Shown here in pieces: positions 41,601 through 54,694 of a DNA stretch of 64,000 nt. Source of the stretch: Hypoxylon rubiginosum. Lineage: Eukaryota > Ascomycota > Sordariomycetes > Xylariales > Hypoxylaceae. The position numbers and the translations under genes were made by a program. Position 1 is the first letter of the stretch. Every line of letters starts with the position of its first letter. Below the pieces are notes generated by a model that was not told the origin of the DNA, did no database searches, and saw only the letters and a list, made by a program, of their open reading frames with translations. Where the stretch lies: NCBI GenBank assembly GCA_902806565.1, contig CADCXA010000067.1:62001-126000 (forward strand), given 5' to 3'.

Positions 41601-43996
41601 ATTATATAATATTAAAATAAATAAGTTATTATTTAGTAAAATTCTTATTTTTTTTAAAAAAAACTTTATATAAATTTTACCTGTTATTTAAAAAAAATTA
41701 CGCCTATAAGTTATTAATATTTACTTATAATATTTATTTATATAAATTTAGTTTTAATAATTAATTTTTATAAAAAATATATAAATAAAATAAGTAAATA
41801 TTAATAACATTTAATTTATAAAATAACTTTATTATTAAATACTATAAAAACATTTAAATATAATTAAAATTTATATAATTATATATTTTTTTTAGTATTT
41901 TTAAACGTAATTAATTATAATTTTATTATTTTTACTACTAAGTTTATTTTATTTATATATAATATATTTATTAATAAAATTAATAATAAATTATTTTAAA
42001 ATATTTTTAATAATATTAAACTATATTAATTAATAAATAATTATTTTTATATAAAAAATATAAGTTTTTATTAACTATTAATAAAAATTATATAGTTTTT
42101 ATAGTTAAATAAGATATTTTTAATAAAATTATATTTAAAAATTAATATGTTTATTATACTTTTATATAATTTTAATTTAAATAAAAATTTTTATAATAAA
42201 ATATAACTAATAATAATTTAATTTAAAAAATATAACATTAAAATAAAAATACTTAAAAGGGATTTTAATAATAAGGTTTATATTATTTTTAAAATAAAAT
42301 TAATTTAAAATAATAATAATTAGTTATTTTTATAATTTAAATAATAGTTTCTAATTTTAATTTATTTTATAATAACTATAAATAAAATATAAAAGTAATT
42401 TTTTAATATTATTAATATTAATTTATAATTTTTAATTTTTACTTATAGTTAATTTTATATAATTATATTTAAAATATAAAATATTTAAGGTTTAAAAATC
42501 TTAAAACCGTTAAAACTAAATAATAACATTTATAATATAATATATTTTAAAATCTTTTAAAAGTTAAAAAATAATAATAATATATAAATAATTATTAAAA
42601 ACCGGCAAGGAAATAATAAAGAATTATTATATATATATATATATATATAAAAAAAAAAAAGTATTTATTAAAAAGTTAAATTTAAAAGTATTTATTATAA
42701 TATAATTATTTATAAAAATTTAACGTTAATTAGCGTTGGTAAAAATTATTAGGTTTGTATATATAGTATATATTTTTTTTACTTTAAATTAAAAACCTAA
42801 TTAAATTTTAAAAGTTTTTTTATAATTAAGATTATATTTTTATAAATTCCTATAAATATTATTAATTAAAACTATAAAAAAAAAGTTAATAACTTTATAA
42901 TAATTTTAAATTATAAAATAACGGTTAAAAATAAAAACATTTTATTTTAACGTTTCTAGCGTTTATTTTAAATAACTATAGTTTTTATAATAAATATAAT
43001 TAAATAAATATAATTAATATTTTTTTTAAAAGCTTTAAATTTAATTAATATTAATTTAAAGTTATTATTATTAACTGGCTTTAATAAAAATAATAATAAT
43101 AAAGTTATTTATATAATAATAAAAACATTTTTAATTTTAATGTATTTATTAACGTTTATATATATATATATATATTAATTACTATTTATTTATAATTGGT
43201 ATTAATTAAAGAAAATTAAAAAAAATTAAAAAAAAAAAAAAATATATTAGTTTAATAAATATATTTATTATTATTACTATTATAATAATAATTAATATAA
43301 ATTTTATTAAAATAACTAGGAATAATTATATAATAGTTAAAAATACCGTTATTTTTTTTATAATAATTATAAGTTATTTTAAATAATAAAACAATACTAA
43401 TTATAAACTTATAAATAATTAAAAAAATATTAAAGTTTATAATTAATAATATAAAAAACCAAAAAGTGTATATTTATAGTTATTAATATTAATAAAAACT
43501 AATATAATTTTTTTAAAATGTTTAATTTAATTTTTATAAAAAATTTAAAAAAATAAATATTATTTAACTAAGAACTATTAATTTTATTAATTATTAAAAA
43601 TTAAAGAAAAATATAATTTAATTTTAAAAAAAATAAATCTTATATTTAAATTATTAATTATATTTATAAGGTTATTATTAAAACGTATTTTTTTAATATA
43701 ATTAAAATATTAAGTTAAATATAACTAATAATTAAAATTATTTTTAAAGTTAAATAAGAGTTTTTTAAGGATAAAATTAAGTAATATAAAATTATTATTA
43801 TATAAAGTTAAAAAATATAAATAAATATTAAAGGTTTAATTAAATATTATTATTATATTTTAATTAAAATTATTAACTTTTAATTAAAAATTATTATAAT
43901 TATTATTATTAATTTAATTTTAAATACATTTATTATTTAATTAATAAAGCGTAGAAAATAATATAATAAAAAATATTTTTAATTTTTTAAAATCGT

Positions 43997-44101
43997 TATA
44001 AATAACTTCTAGGTTATTATAAATAACTTTTAAGTTACTATAAATGGTTTTTAAATTAATTTAAGTGGTTTTTAAATTTATTTAAATGGTTTCTAAATTA
44101 A
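43997..44101. repeat. 21-bp tandem repeat, five units
   Basis: Five consecutive 21-bp units, of types TATAAATAACTTTTAAGTTAC and TTTAAATGGTTTCTAAATTAA, with mainly transition differences between neighbours. A 21-bp period equals seven codons, so a heptad-type coding repeat is possible, but a plain minisatellite is as likely. Confidence 0.65.
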
Positions 44102-45480
44102 TATAAATTAAATAATTAATATTATTATATATATATAATATTTTAAGTAATAATAAAAACTTGTAAAAAACTATTAAAACTTAGCGATAAAATTAATAAT
44201 TAAAAAAGAAGTAAAACCTTAATTAAAATTAATAGATTAATTAATATAAGATTTTTAAAAGGTTTTATTAAATATAAATTAGTTATAATAAATTTATATT
44301 AATTATTTTAAGGTTTAATTAATTTTTTTTAATATAAAATAAATAAGAGATTAATATATTAATAAATTTAAATATATAATTAAAACCTATAAAAACTAAA
44401 AATAAATAATTAGGATTATATAATTTAAATAAATATAAAATATTATAATATTATATATAAAAATAATTCTTAAAAACTATAAATTTTAAAAAAATCTTAT
44501 TTAAAATAAAATAACTATAAATAAAATTAATAAAAAATTATTAGTATTAAGAAAAAAGTTAAAGATACTAGGAATTTAAATATAACGTTATTTTTTATAT
44601 ATAATAAATAAAGGTTAAAAAATAAGATAAAAAAAAAATAAAAAAAACTTAAAAATATTATAAAAAAATAAAAAAAACTAAGAAATATAATTAATTATAA
44701 CTATTTATAAAAAGTAAATTATAAATAATATAAACTAAGTAAATTATATATAATATAATTATTATAAAAAAACAAATTATTTAATATTAAATAAAACTAA
44801 TTAAAATTATAAATTATTAAATAATAATTTATTTAAAAAATATAATCTAGTTACTCGTAAAATAAATAACTTAAAAAACTAATATATATATAATAATATA
44901 ATTTTTTTTATTTATATTTTTAAAATTTTACTTTTTATTTTTAATTTTTAATAATAATAAATAATTAAACCGTTTTAATTTACTTATTAATATTATTATT
45001 AATTATAAATATTTTAATAATAATAATAAATTTTTTATTAAAATTAAATATTTTTTTATATTTTTTAATTTAGTTATATTTAATTTAAATTTTAAATATA
45101 AATATTTTTTAATTTTTAAAAATTAACTTGGTTATTTAATAGTTAAATAATTTTATTATATTTTTAAATGTTTTATAAACATTTAAATTTAATATTTTAA
45201 ATAAATTTTAAATATAATATTTTATATATAATATTAAAATTAATATTATAAAGTTATAAATATTTAAATTTTATTAAATTAATTTTTTAATATTTTCCTT
45301 ATTTAATTAAATTTTAAAATATTATAATATTTTAAAATAATTTATTTAAAATTTAATAATAAATAAATTTTAAAATATTATAAAAACTATTATTTAATAA
45401 TTAAAATTTATAAAAAATATATATTAATAAAAAATATAAATAAATATTATTAAAAAAACAAATAAATATAAATTTATTTT

Positions 45481-45637
45481 TATTAGATTTAAAGATTAGC
45501 TGGTAGTTAAAAATAAATAAACCCTTATTAAATAAGCTTTTAAATTAAGATTTTATATATAATAATAATATAAAAATTATATGTTTTTTAATTAAAAGAT
45601 TTAAATTTAATTTAATTAACTTTTAAATTTAATAATT
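45481..45637 (+). repeat. Left direct repeat (candidate 5' LTR)
   Basis: Copy 1 of the 157-bp direct repeat, beginning TATTAGATTTAAAGATTAGC. If it is an LTR, the initial TA could be a RIP-converted TG. Its left flank is unrelated to that of copy 2, which sets the left boundary. Confidence 0.7.
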
Positions 45638-48600
45638 AAAAGTTTTATTATTATTTTTTTAATGTTATTTATATATAAAAAAAATATTAAAATTATTTAC
45701 TTAAAATATCTACATAATTAAATAATAAAAAAAGTAATTTTTTTAAGATTTTAACTAATTTAAAAAATTAATATAATTAAGAAAATAAATTTAAATTAAA
45801 AGTTAAATTATTAAAACTTCTTAATTATTTAATTAATAAAACTTTATTACTTAAAGAATTAAAACTTTTTAATATAACTTTAAAAAAATATAATAAGAAA
45901 ATTAATATTATTATTATTTTTATAAAATTAAACAAATTTATAGAATTTATTATAATAAAACTAAAAAAATTAAACTTATTTTAAATTAAAAAAAAAAATG
46001 AAAATTAGTTTATCTTAAATTTAATAAAAAATAAGAAAGTTAATTATAAAATAAATATAAACTATTATAATTAACATAAAAAACTATATATAAAATAAAT
46101 TATAATAATAAAAAAACTTAATAATTATATATATTATATTATAATAAATTACTATAAAATTATATATTATATTACTGGAAAATTAATATAAAAATGGTAT
46201 TAAAAATTAAACGTTTAATATAATAAAGTTAAATTAAATAAAAAAAATAATATTAAAAAAAAATATAAAAAAATAATAATACCTTTTAAAAATCTTAAAA
46301 ATATAAACTAATAATTATAAATTTAAAAGATAGTTATATTTAAAGTTAAGTTTTATAAAATACTTAAAGTATAATATTTAAACTTATAAATAAGAGATTT
46401 TTTAAATATAATAAAAAGATTTTATAAAAGTTAAATTATTATTTATAAAATAACTAAGAAATTATAATTTATTAATAATATTTTATAATATAAAGATTTT
46501 ATAAATAACTTTTATAATTATATAGTTAAAATAATATATAAAATAAAAAAAGTATTTAAAAAAGTTTTTAAACTTATTTATAATAAAAAAAATTTTAATA
46601 AAAAAAAATTAATTAATCCTTTTTTTAATTAATCGAAAAATAAAAACGTAAATAAAAAAAAATTATAAAAAGAAAATTAAAATACCGTATTAATTAATAG
46701 TTACCTAATATATAACCAACGTTATTAACTTATAAAATACTATTATATTTTTTTAAAAAAAATATATAATAACTTTAAATTAAAAGATTAATTAACTTTT
46801 AAAATTAAGAAAATTTTAAAAAACTTAAAGTTTTAAATATAAATATAATTACTTAAAAAAAATAAGTTAAAATCTAGGACTTTTTAATTTAAAAAGGAAT
46901 TTAAAAAGTTATAAAAATAATTATATAGTCGGTTTATAAAAAAAATACCAGTTATATTCTTTATTTTAATAATAAATAAATACCTTTTAATTTATTTAAT
47001 TATTTTAAATAATAAATTAATTATTATTATAATAAATTAAATATACCGTTTAACTAACTAAAAACAAACGTTATTTAATAATTATTTTTAGTTAAAAAAT
47101 TAAACTTTATTAATTTAAATATATAAAATAATAAATATATTAATTAAAAATATATTAATATTATTATTAAATATAACTTATTGTTTTTTATTATTAATTA
47201 TTTTAATTTCACTATAAAAACTAAAATATAAAAGGTTTTAATAAGATAATAAAATAAATTTAATTTATATATAAAAAAAAATTAATATTTTTATAAAAAA
47301 AATTAAAAATATATATAAATAATATATAATAATTTATTAAATTAATATATAAATAAAGAAAAATATGTTTAATATTATTATAAAAAAGTATAAATATAAC
47401 ATATAAATTAAATAAACTTTTTTAATTAAAAATATTTAAATATAATATTATAAATTAAAATATCTAAGATTTTAAATTTTAAAACATCTTATAAATTTAT
47501 TTTAAAAAATGGTTATTTAAAAATTAATAAAAGTTAAATATAAAGTTTATAATATATTTAAAATAAAACAATAAATTTAATATGTCTTTAAATTAAATTA
47601 TTAGATATTAAAAAAATAAATTACCTTTAATTTTTATAATTATAAAAAAGCATTTATTAAAAAAAACTTATATCTTATTTTTATATACTAAATATTAAAA
47701 GTAGTTTAAGATTATATATTTAAGGATTATAAAATAAAAACGGTTTTTAGTATAATAAATAATTATTTAAAATAATTAAAATATTAATATAAAATTATTA
47801 TAAAAATAATAAAAATTAATAATAAAATAATTATTAATAAATTAATTATTAAAAAAAACCTAAAAACATATAAAATAAAAATTAAGTTTTTAATATTAAA
47901 TATATAAACTTAAAATAATAAAATTAAACATTTAAAAAATATAATAAAAATAAAAACATATATAATATAAATTAAAATAAAATTATTAATATATTTATAA
48001 TTAAAAATATTTAAGGTTATTATTTATTTATATAATTATATATTAAAAGTTAAAAATAATTAAAAAATTTTATTTAATATATTTTTTAAAATAATTAAAT
48101 AAAAGTAAAAATTTTTTATATTAAAAAATAAAAGATTAAATTAAATATATTTATAAATATATAAATATAAAACATATATTATAATAAAAAATTAAAAACT
48201 TTATTTAAATAAATTAAATAAGTTAAATTTAAAAACTTAAATTAAATACCTAATTAATTATTAATTTTTAAACATATATTATATATAAATACTTTATTTA
48301 AATAAAATAATTAATATAAAAAATATTGTTTTTAATAAAAATAAAATATTTAATAAAAATTTAAATATTTTTTAAAATAACTTAAAAACTGTTAATATAA
48401 AAAAAATAACAACCTTAATTAAAAAATACACCTTATTAAATTTTAAAAACTATACTTTAAATAAAAAATTTAAAAAAATAAAAGAAATTAATAATATATC
48501 ACTTATTTTAAAAATAATAAATATAATAAATAAAAAAAAACTAAACGCTAATATTAAAATAAAACACTTATATATTATAATTAAATTTAAATTATTATTT

Positions 48601-50521
48601 ATATTATTATTAAATTTATTATTTATTTTATTATATTATATAATTTAAAATAAAAATATAAACTTTATATAAAATTTACTTTAAAACTTAAAACTTTATA
48701 AATTTAAATTATAAAAAATTATATTTTTAACAAGTTTTAAAGTTTTTTTTATATAAAAAATAAAACTAAAAATCTTAAACTAAACTAGCGTGGAAAAAAC
48801 ACTGCGAAAAAAATAAAAACTACATTAAAAATTCATTAAAAAAACGCCTTATTAATATAAAAAACTTATAAATTATTTAATAAAATATTTTTTTAAACAA
48901 ATAAAAAAAAATTACCTTAAAAACTATACTTAAATAAAGTTTTAATTAAAAATTAAAAAAATAAATCTAATTATAAAAAAATATTAAATTTTAAACTATA
49001 TATAAATATATACTTATAAATTTAATAAATATAAACGCTTTTTAAAATATAAAATTAAACTTATTATATAAAAAAACTAATAAAAAAAACTATAATTAAA
49101 TAAAATATATACTATTACTTTTACTAGTAAATTATTTAAAACACTATTAATAATAATTATTTACTTTAACTTTAAAATAATATAATATAATATAATAAAT
49201 ATTTTTATATATGTTATTATAATAAATAAAATCTTTATATATATATTATTAAAATACTAAAAAAAAAATATAATATTATAGTTATATAAAGTTTTTTATA
49301 AATTAAAAATTTTATTATTACTTTAATAAAAAGAATTTTTAAAGACTTTATTAAAGTTAAACTTTAAAAATATATTATATAAATTATATTATTATATTAA
49401 AAAAAAAATATTAATATTTTTTTATATAAATAATATAATTATAATATATTAAAAAAATAATAAAATAATAGTAATTAAAATAATTTTATAATTAAAAAAA
49501 AAATATTAAATAACTAAAAAAAATAAAATCTAGTAATTTTTAAAAATTAAAATTATTTATAATTAATTTTAAAAAAAAATTTAACTATTTTAAACCTTAT
49601 ATATTAAAAAAATAATTAAATTAATTATTTTATTTAATAAACTATTAAATATATTTATAATTTTATAAAAACTATTTTTATAAAAAAACTATATTATAAA
49701 ATAAAAAATCTATTAATATTAATATAAAATTAATTTAATATTATTTATAGTTATATTTATTAAATTTAATATATTATTTGTAGTTTTATAATTAGCTTGA
49801 TTTTTTACGAATTTAAGTGATATTTATTAGAAAATAATAAATTAAGTTATATAATATTTATATAAAATAAAATAATATACCTTATAAATAAAAAATAAAA
49901 ATAATTTAATAATAACTAATAATACTTTTTTTATTAATAATATAATAAACTATAAAAATTTATAAACTTATATTATAATTTTATTTAGTAAATTAATTAA
50001 CTAAAAAATAAATAAGTAAAATATTATTATTATATTTATTATAAAAATTAAATTATTAACATTAATATAAATTATAAAAAAAATAATATATATTAAATAA
50101 TTAATTAAAAAATTAAAAATTAAGTTTAACTATAAAAAAATCAAGGTAAAATATAATAATACGTAAATTATTAAACTAATAATCTTAGAAATTACTTAAT
50201 TTAAAATTAAATTAAAACATATAAATATTTATAATTATTAATTTTATTAAAAAGTTAAAAATAACTCGATTATAATTAAATATATATTATTAATAAAAAT
50301 AAAAATAAATAAACTAACTAAAACATTATTAGCTTAAAAATAATTAAACTTATTAAACCAGTTAAATATTATAAATATTTAACACCTAATTAAAAAAAAA
50401 AAAAATTAAAAAAACTTAATTAAAACTTAAAAAAGTATATTAAATATAAATACCTTAATTTTATATTAATAATATTTAAATTTAAACTTTTAATATAAAT
50501 AACTATAAATTTAAAAAAATA

Positions 50522-50678
50522 TATTAAATTTAAAAATTAATTAGTAGCTAGAAATAAATAAACCTTTATTAAATAAACTTTTAAATTAAAATTTTATATA
50601 TAATAATAATATAAAAATTACATGCTTTTTAATTAAAAAATTTAAACTTAATTTAATTAACTTTTAAATTTAATAATT
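50522..50678 (+). repeat. Right direct repeat (candidate 3' LTR)
   Basis: Copy 2 of the 157-bp direct repeat, beginning TATTAAATTTAAAAATTAAT. It differs from copy 1 at 14 positions, all transitions in both directions, which points to independent mutation of the two copies. Confidence 0.7.
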
Positions 50679-51762
50679 TTAAAGCTTATTTTTATTAATA
50701 TATAAAAAATTAAAAAAAATAAAACAATTAAAAAAATAATATTTAAAACTAAAAAAATTAATATATTAACCAATATATAATTTTTATAATTATTAAATAT
50801 TAATAAGTATATTTTATAAAAAAAATTTAATAAAAGTTTAATTTTAATAATAAATATATTTTTTAATTATTTAATAATAATTTTATTATTTATTTAATTA
50901 TTTTTAAACGTTATATAATATTAATTAATTATAATTTTAAATTACTTTTTAAATTAATTTATTTATATATTTTTTTTTTTAAAATTATACTTAGTTTAAA
51001 AAACTAGCTTATAATATTTATATATTTAATAAAAAATATTTAAAAATAATTTTACAGGTTTTTTATAAAAGATTTTTTAAATATTAAGTTTTTTAAAATT
51101 AGTTTATTAATTTTTAATATTATAGTTAATTAATTAAATTAAATATATAAAAAAAATATAGTTTTTTTATTATATTTAATTATAATATTTATTTTATTTA
51201 TATTAAAAATTAATTTAAATTTTATTTATTTATATTTATTTTATTTAACGTTAAAATATTATTTTATAGTTTTAAAATTAAAATTATTAAATTTAATAAC
51301 TTTAATTTTACAATTTATTTTTATATATATAAATAAATTTTAATAAATAAAAGTTTTAAATTAATTTTTATTTAAAACCTTTTTTAAGTTTATTAAGTTT
51401 TTTATAATTAAATATATAATATTATAATTAAAAATATATTTTATTAAATTTTAATAAATAATTTATTTAATAAGGTTTTTTTTTTATTTATAAATTAATA
51501 TTTAAACGTTTTAAAAAACTTTTATAAATAATTATTTATAAAATTAATAATATATAATAAATTAAAAAATTATATATTTAAAAAATAATATTTTTATAAA
51601 AAACTAAAAATTAATATTTTATATTAAAAGTTATATTTTAATTTTTAATAATTACGTAATTAATTAATTTTAAACTTTATATCTAAGTAAATTAATTAAT
51701 ATTTACTCCGAATTTTTAATCTCACGTTATATAAAGTAAAGTTAGTTAAGATACGTGTAAGT

Positions 51763-51835
51763 AAAATAAATAAGTTTTGGTTAATTTTGTGGGTTCGCCG
51801 GTGGGTCGTTCTCGCTGGTCAGGGACAGATAATAG
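51763..51835 (-). repeat. Right arm of inverted repeat bracketing the second AT block
   Basis: Reverse complement of 35591-35663 apart from 15 transitions. Its outer half (51790-51835) keeps normal base composition (GGTTCGCCGGTGGGT core at 51792-51806), whereas its inner half is AT-rich, so the compositional boundary lies inside this arm. Confidence 0.8.
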
Positions 51836-52172
51836 GAACTTTAGTCAATAAGGTTTCCAACCCCTTTTCCACAAGGGCAAACTTCATTAGATATTGCTAC
51901 CAACGAGTTCCAATGAAACGCAGTAAGCCTCGTAGATGGACGGCACTTCACAGTATAGAAACTTACCCTGGAATACATGCGTAACTTAGCTCTTAGTGTC
52001 AAATGATCCCACCAACAATCCCCTTTTCGGGGGCAGTCTAATAATGCTACGAAGGTCGCGGCACTGAGACTTCGTGATATATATCTAATACAACTCGCAA
52101 ATCTATCAAATGAGCGGCTATATAAACCCATCGGCCACACATCCACGCATTTCCTCACTTCAGTGCCCGTAT
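51836..52172. other. Intergenic between AT block and DUF1996 gene
   Basis: Normal composition with no recognisable gene; it holds the downstream region of the minus-strand DUF1996 gene. A 111-codon minus ORF and a 65-codon plus ORF here are mutually overlapping and featureless. Confidence 0.5.
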
Positions 52173-53761
52173 TCAAGCTCCTGACCCATCCCCGGGAAGT
52201 TGCTCGAGCCCTATCTCGTTGTCAGAATTTGCGTCAATCAGTACCTAAGATCAGAGTCTAGATACTTACAGCCTTCCGTGATCTCGTCGACGGTATTCGG
52301 GACACTGCACTTGTTAGCCTCGCTGAAGTCCTGTTTCAGGACGCCCTCGCAGGCATCGCCGAAGCAGGCTCCGTCCATCAGCTTCTGGAGGGCATCGTTT
52401 TTCCATCCGAACACGTAGTCGGCGTGCTGTCCAAAACCGGTGCTAGTACAGTATCAATATCCTATTTTTATATATACTTTGAATATTATTTTGGTGTATC
52501 TCCTTACTTGTCTCCCGTGCTCAGGTAAAACGGCTGAGAGCCATCCTCTGGCCAATCTTCGGGGTTATTATATGCCGTGGTGTCCCATACAATCTGTTTG
52601 TAGTCGTATTAGAATAATCCCTTGGATCTCAGATCTCTCCTTGATCTGTCCGATGATCTTTTTTCGGAGCCCCTGAAAAGCTACCATCATGAAAGGGGTT
52701 AGGAGGTATGTAACGTACCTCAAGCATCAACTGCGGAATTTTAACTGGATGAGTCGATGGGCACTCGCCGGTCGTAGCGAATGATGAAGGGCCGCCGACA
52801 GGGTAGGTGATATGGTCTTGATGGCTTGGACTGTCGAGACGTTCTCCGTCCCAGCATCTAGATCCGGTATCAGTATATCCTTGAAGTAACCACACGGGCA
52901 ATTACAATCTTACGTCGGAAAGTGGATGTTAGATCGAATGCCGCCCAAGCACGGGCCCGTAGGAAAGCCCTCAGTGTCCAGCTTGGGGTCACCGCAGGGG
53001 CCGTAATTGTCGCCTTGGAAGTCCGGGCCCGTGAAGCAGCGGAAACAGCTCTGGGTATCCATCCCCTCCTTCTTTTCGCGCCGCATGGAATCACCGACGA
53101 GCATTCGGAAGCCCTGTTGAAAACTTGGTAAGAATTTCCGGCAAAAAGCCAGCAGGCCGCTGTTGAACTTACAGGCTTGAAAGCGGTGACGGAGTTCTTG
53201 TGGGGCGAGAGGTAGTACACCGTCACTCCCCCCTGAGAACCCTCGAGGAACCTGTTCGGGACTTGGGGTACTCGCTTGAAGGTGCCATTGCGCGCCTTGA
53301 AGTAGAGGTTCGCGGTCCAGTAGTTGGAGAAGTCCTCGCTGAAGCTGCACGTAGTACACGAAGCGAGTTCAGACACGTCGGAGGACGGGATCGAAGCGTT
53401 GAAGGCATTCTAGGACGGTTAGGCAAGGTAGACTGGGTGGCAGAACTAGAGCACATACTCCTCCGACAATCTATAGGATGGTAAGCGACTTCGATTGCTC
53501 AGGTGACTTCTAGGGGTATTTCCATACCTGGTGAAGGTGAGGAGACGGGTTGACTCCAGGGTTGACAAGCCTAGATATCAGATCAGGGATGCTCTGAACA
53601 GCCGGTATCGGGACAGTTGGATCTTACGGGTCAAGTCGCTCGATGACAACCTGAGAACATCCGAATCGGACGAGACTATTGTCGCCAGGCCCTTTTATCG
53701 GAGTTGTCTGTGGCGCCGCGTTGGCGAGTGCCGTAAAGGCCAACAGGGAAGACCAAAACAT
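52173..53761 (-). CDS. Secreted DUF1996-domain protein, nine exons with a 12-nt microexon
   Basis: Model, reading down the minus strand: exons 53761-53628, 53570-53528, 53470-53459, 53409-53173, 53113-52914, 52857-52719, 52593-52508, 52442-52270 and 52210-52173; 353 residues. All eight introns are GT-AG, 49-67 bp except intron 6 (125 bp). The frame stays open through every join. MFWSSLLAFTALANAAPQ is a typical signal peptide, so it is secreted or wall-bound. DUF1996 landmarks appear in order: VIERLDPLVNPG, SPHLHQ (54-59), IVGG (60-63, the microexon), SCTTCSFSEDFSNYWTA, VTVYYLSP, GFRMLVGD, CWDGERLDSPSHQDHITYP, CPSTHPVKIPQLMLE, TGFGQHADYVFGW and a WLEQLPG tail. Many Cys suggest disulfides. The biochemical role of DUF1996 is unknown to me. 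The gene lies about 340 bp from the AT-block edge, the kind of setting where fungal effectors are often found. No start other than 53761 gives a signal peptide. Confidence 0.9.
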
Positions 53762-54694
53762 CGTGACTCTCAGAAACTAAGTCACCGTAATTCAGGGTTT
53801 ACTACCTAAGGATACTAAGGAAAAAGATAGCACGATGATAGCAGCATAGATTTCTTTACAGTTAAAATACAATGAACCGCAGATGTTAAGGGTATAACCA
53901 TGGTACCTCGTGCAAGTGCCGGCAATGCCCTGTGGGTTAATTATAGAATAGCAATCTACATTTATTGTCAATATCACACCAACCACTGAAGCGCGTCGGA
54001 GTCTCTGGGGTATAGGGGTATGTTACATATAACCGGTCTCTATTGGGCTGCAGGCTATTTTGCCACAACTGCCGGCGACATCTAAAGAGGCACATTATAT
54101 TCGCAGTGCTGTTGGAAGAGTCTTTTGATATATGTTATCATAAACTAGGCACGTAGTAGCAATAAAGAACTATTGAGAAGACCTCATAAACCTCAATGTT
54201 TTTTCAACCCCTAAGATCCTAGCTGATGTCAGTAGGTGCACAGTTCCCAAGATGTATGCTCTTTCGGCCCGAGTTAGGATTAAGTAGGACTCCAATAGTT
54301 CAGTTTAGTGTTTACTCGTTCGATTTACATGTATTACGTGATAATGGCGATGCAGCGCCCATCTCGTAGACAATATCATATCTTAGCTGTCGTTGCTGTC
54401 ATTCTATATACGAAGCGAAGAATATCAAATTCTATGTTTCCTAAAGCTAAACGTCTATATTGAATGCCGAACCAGTCCCAAAGCCCATCTCGTGTATATG
54501 CGCCCCAATCCCTCATCCAATGCTAAACCGACCGATCGCTATGCCATGATGCCGCCCGACCTTAGAACAGACCCACGTACTAACTTTTCATAATGGAATA
54601 ACCAAAAAATGCCTTGGTAAAATAAAGAGGAGAGAGATTACCAGATACGAGCCCCGTAAAAAGATGAGATTTAAAACGAGATGCATAACAGCAC
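53762..54694. promoter_or_regulatory. Intergenic: DUF1996 promoter and 3' region of the monooxygenase
   Basis: About 930 bp without a convincing gene. It must contain the promoter of the minus-strand DUF1996 gene and the terminator region of the flavin monooxygenase. Short ORFs are random. Confidence 0.5.

Larger units (their letters stand above)
45481..50678 (+). mobile_element. Candidate RIP-degraded LTR retroelement (about 5.2 kb)
   Basis: Direct repeats 45481-45637 and 50522-50678 align over 157 bp with no gap at a constant offset of 5041. There are 14 differences and all are transitions, as expected for two copies that started identical and were mutated by RIP. The sequence to the left of each copy is unrelated; to the right similarity fades over simple AT sequence. 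Size and layout fit a small LTR retrotransposon with short LTRs, and a + strand A excess between them fits A-rich gag-pol on +. No primer-binding site, target duplication or polyprotein motif is readable, so the identification rests on the terminal repeats only. Confidence 0.55.
35520..51762. repeat. Second extreme AT-rich RIP block, probably nested transposons
   Basis: About 16.2 kb with the same composition and CpA/TpG depletion as the first block and no ORF above 60 codons. It lies between the two inverted-repeat arms and contains a direct-repeat pair (45481/50522) and a 21-bp tandem array (43997). Its length is far above that of simple Tc1/mariner or hAT elements, so nesting of several elements is the simplest reading. 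No domain is recognisable in translation. Confidence 0.88.

Noticed and set aside
42624..42650. (AT)n run as a functional site
   Set aside because: Simple dinucleotide repeat expected by chance in DNA above 90% A+T.
51788..51812. tRNA B-box-like GGTTCGCC near the block edge
   Set aside because: There is no cloverleaf or A box at proper distance, and the sequence is part of the inverted-repeat arm seen also at 35620.
35520..51835. Starship-type giant element with a captain recombinase
   Set aside because: No recombinase or cargo ORF can be read in the block, so the size and inverted ends alone do not support this class.
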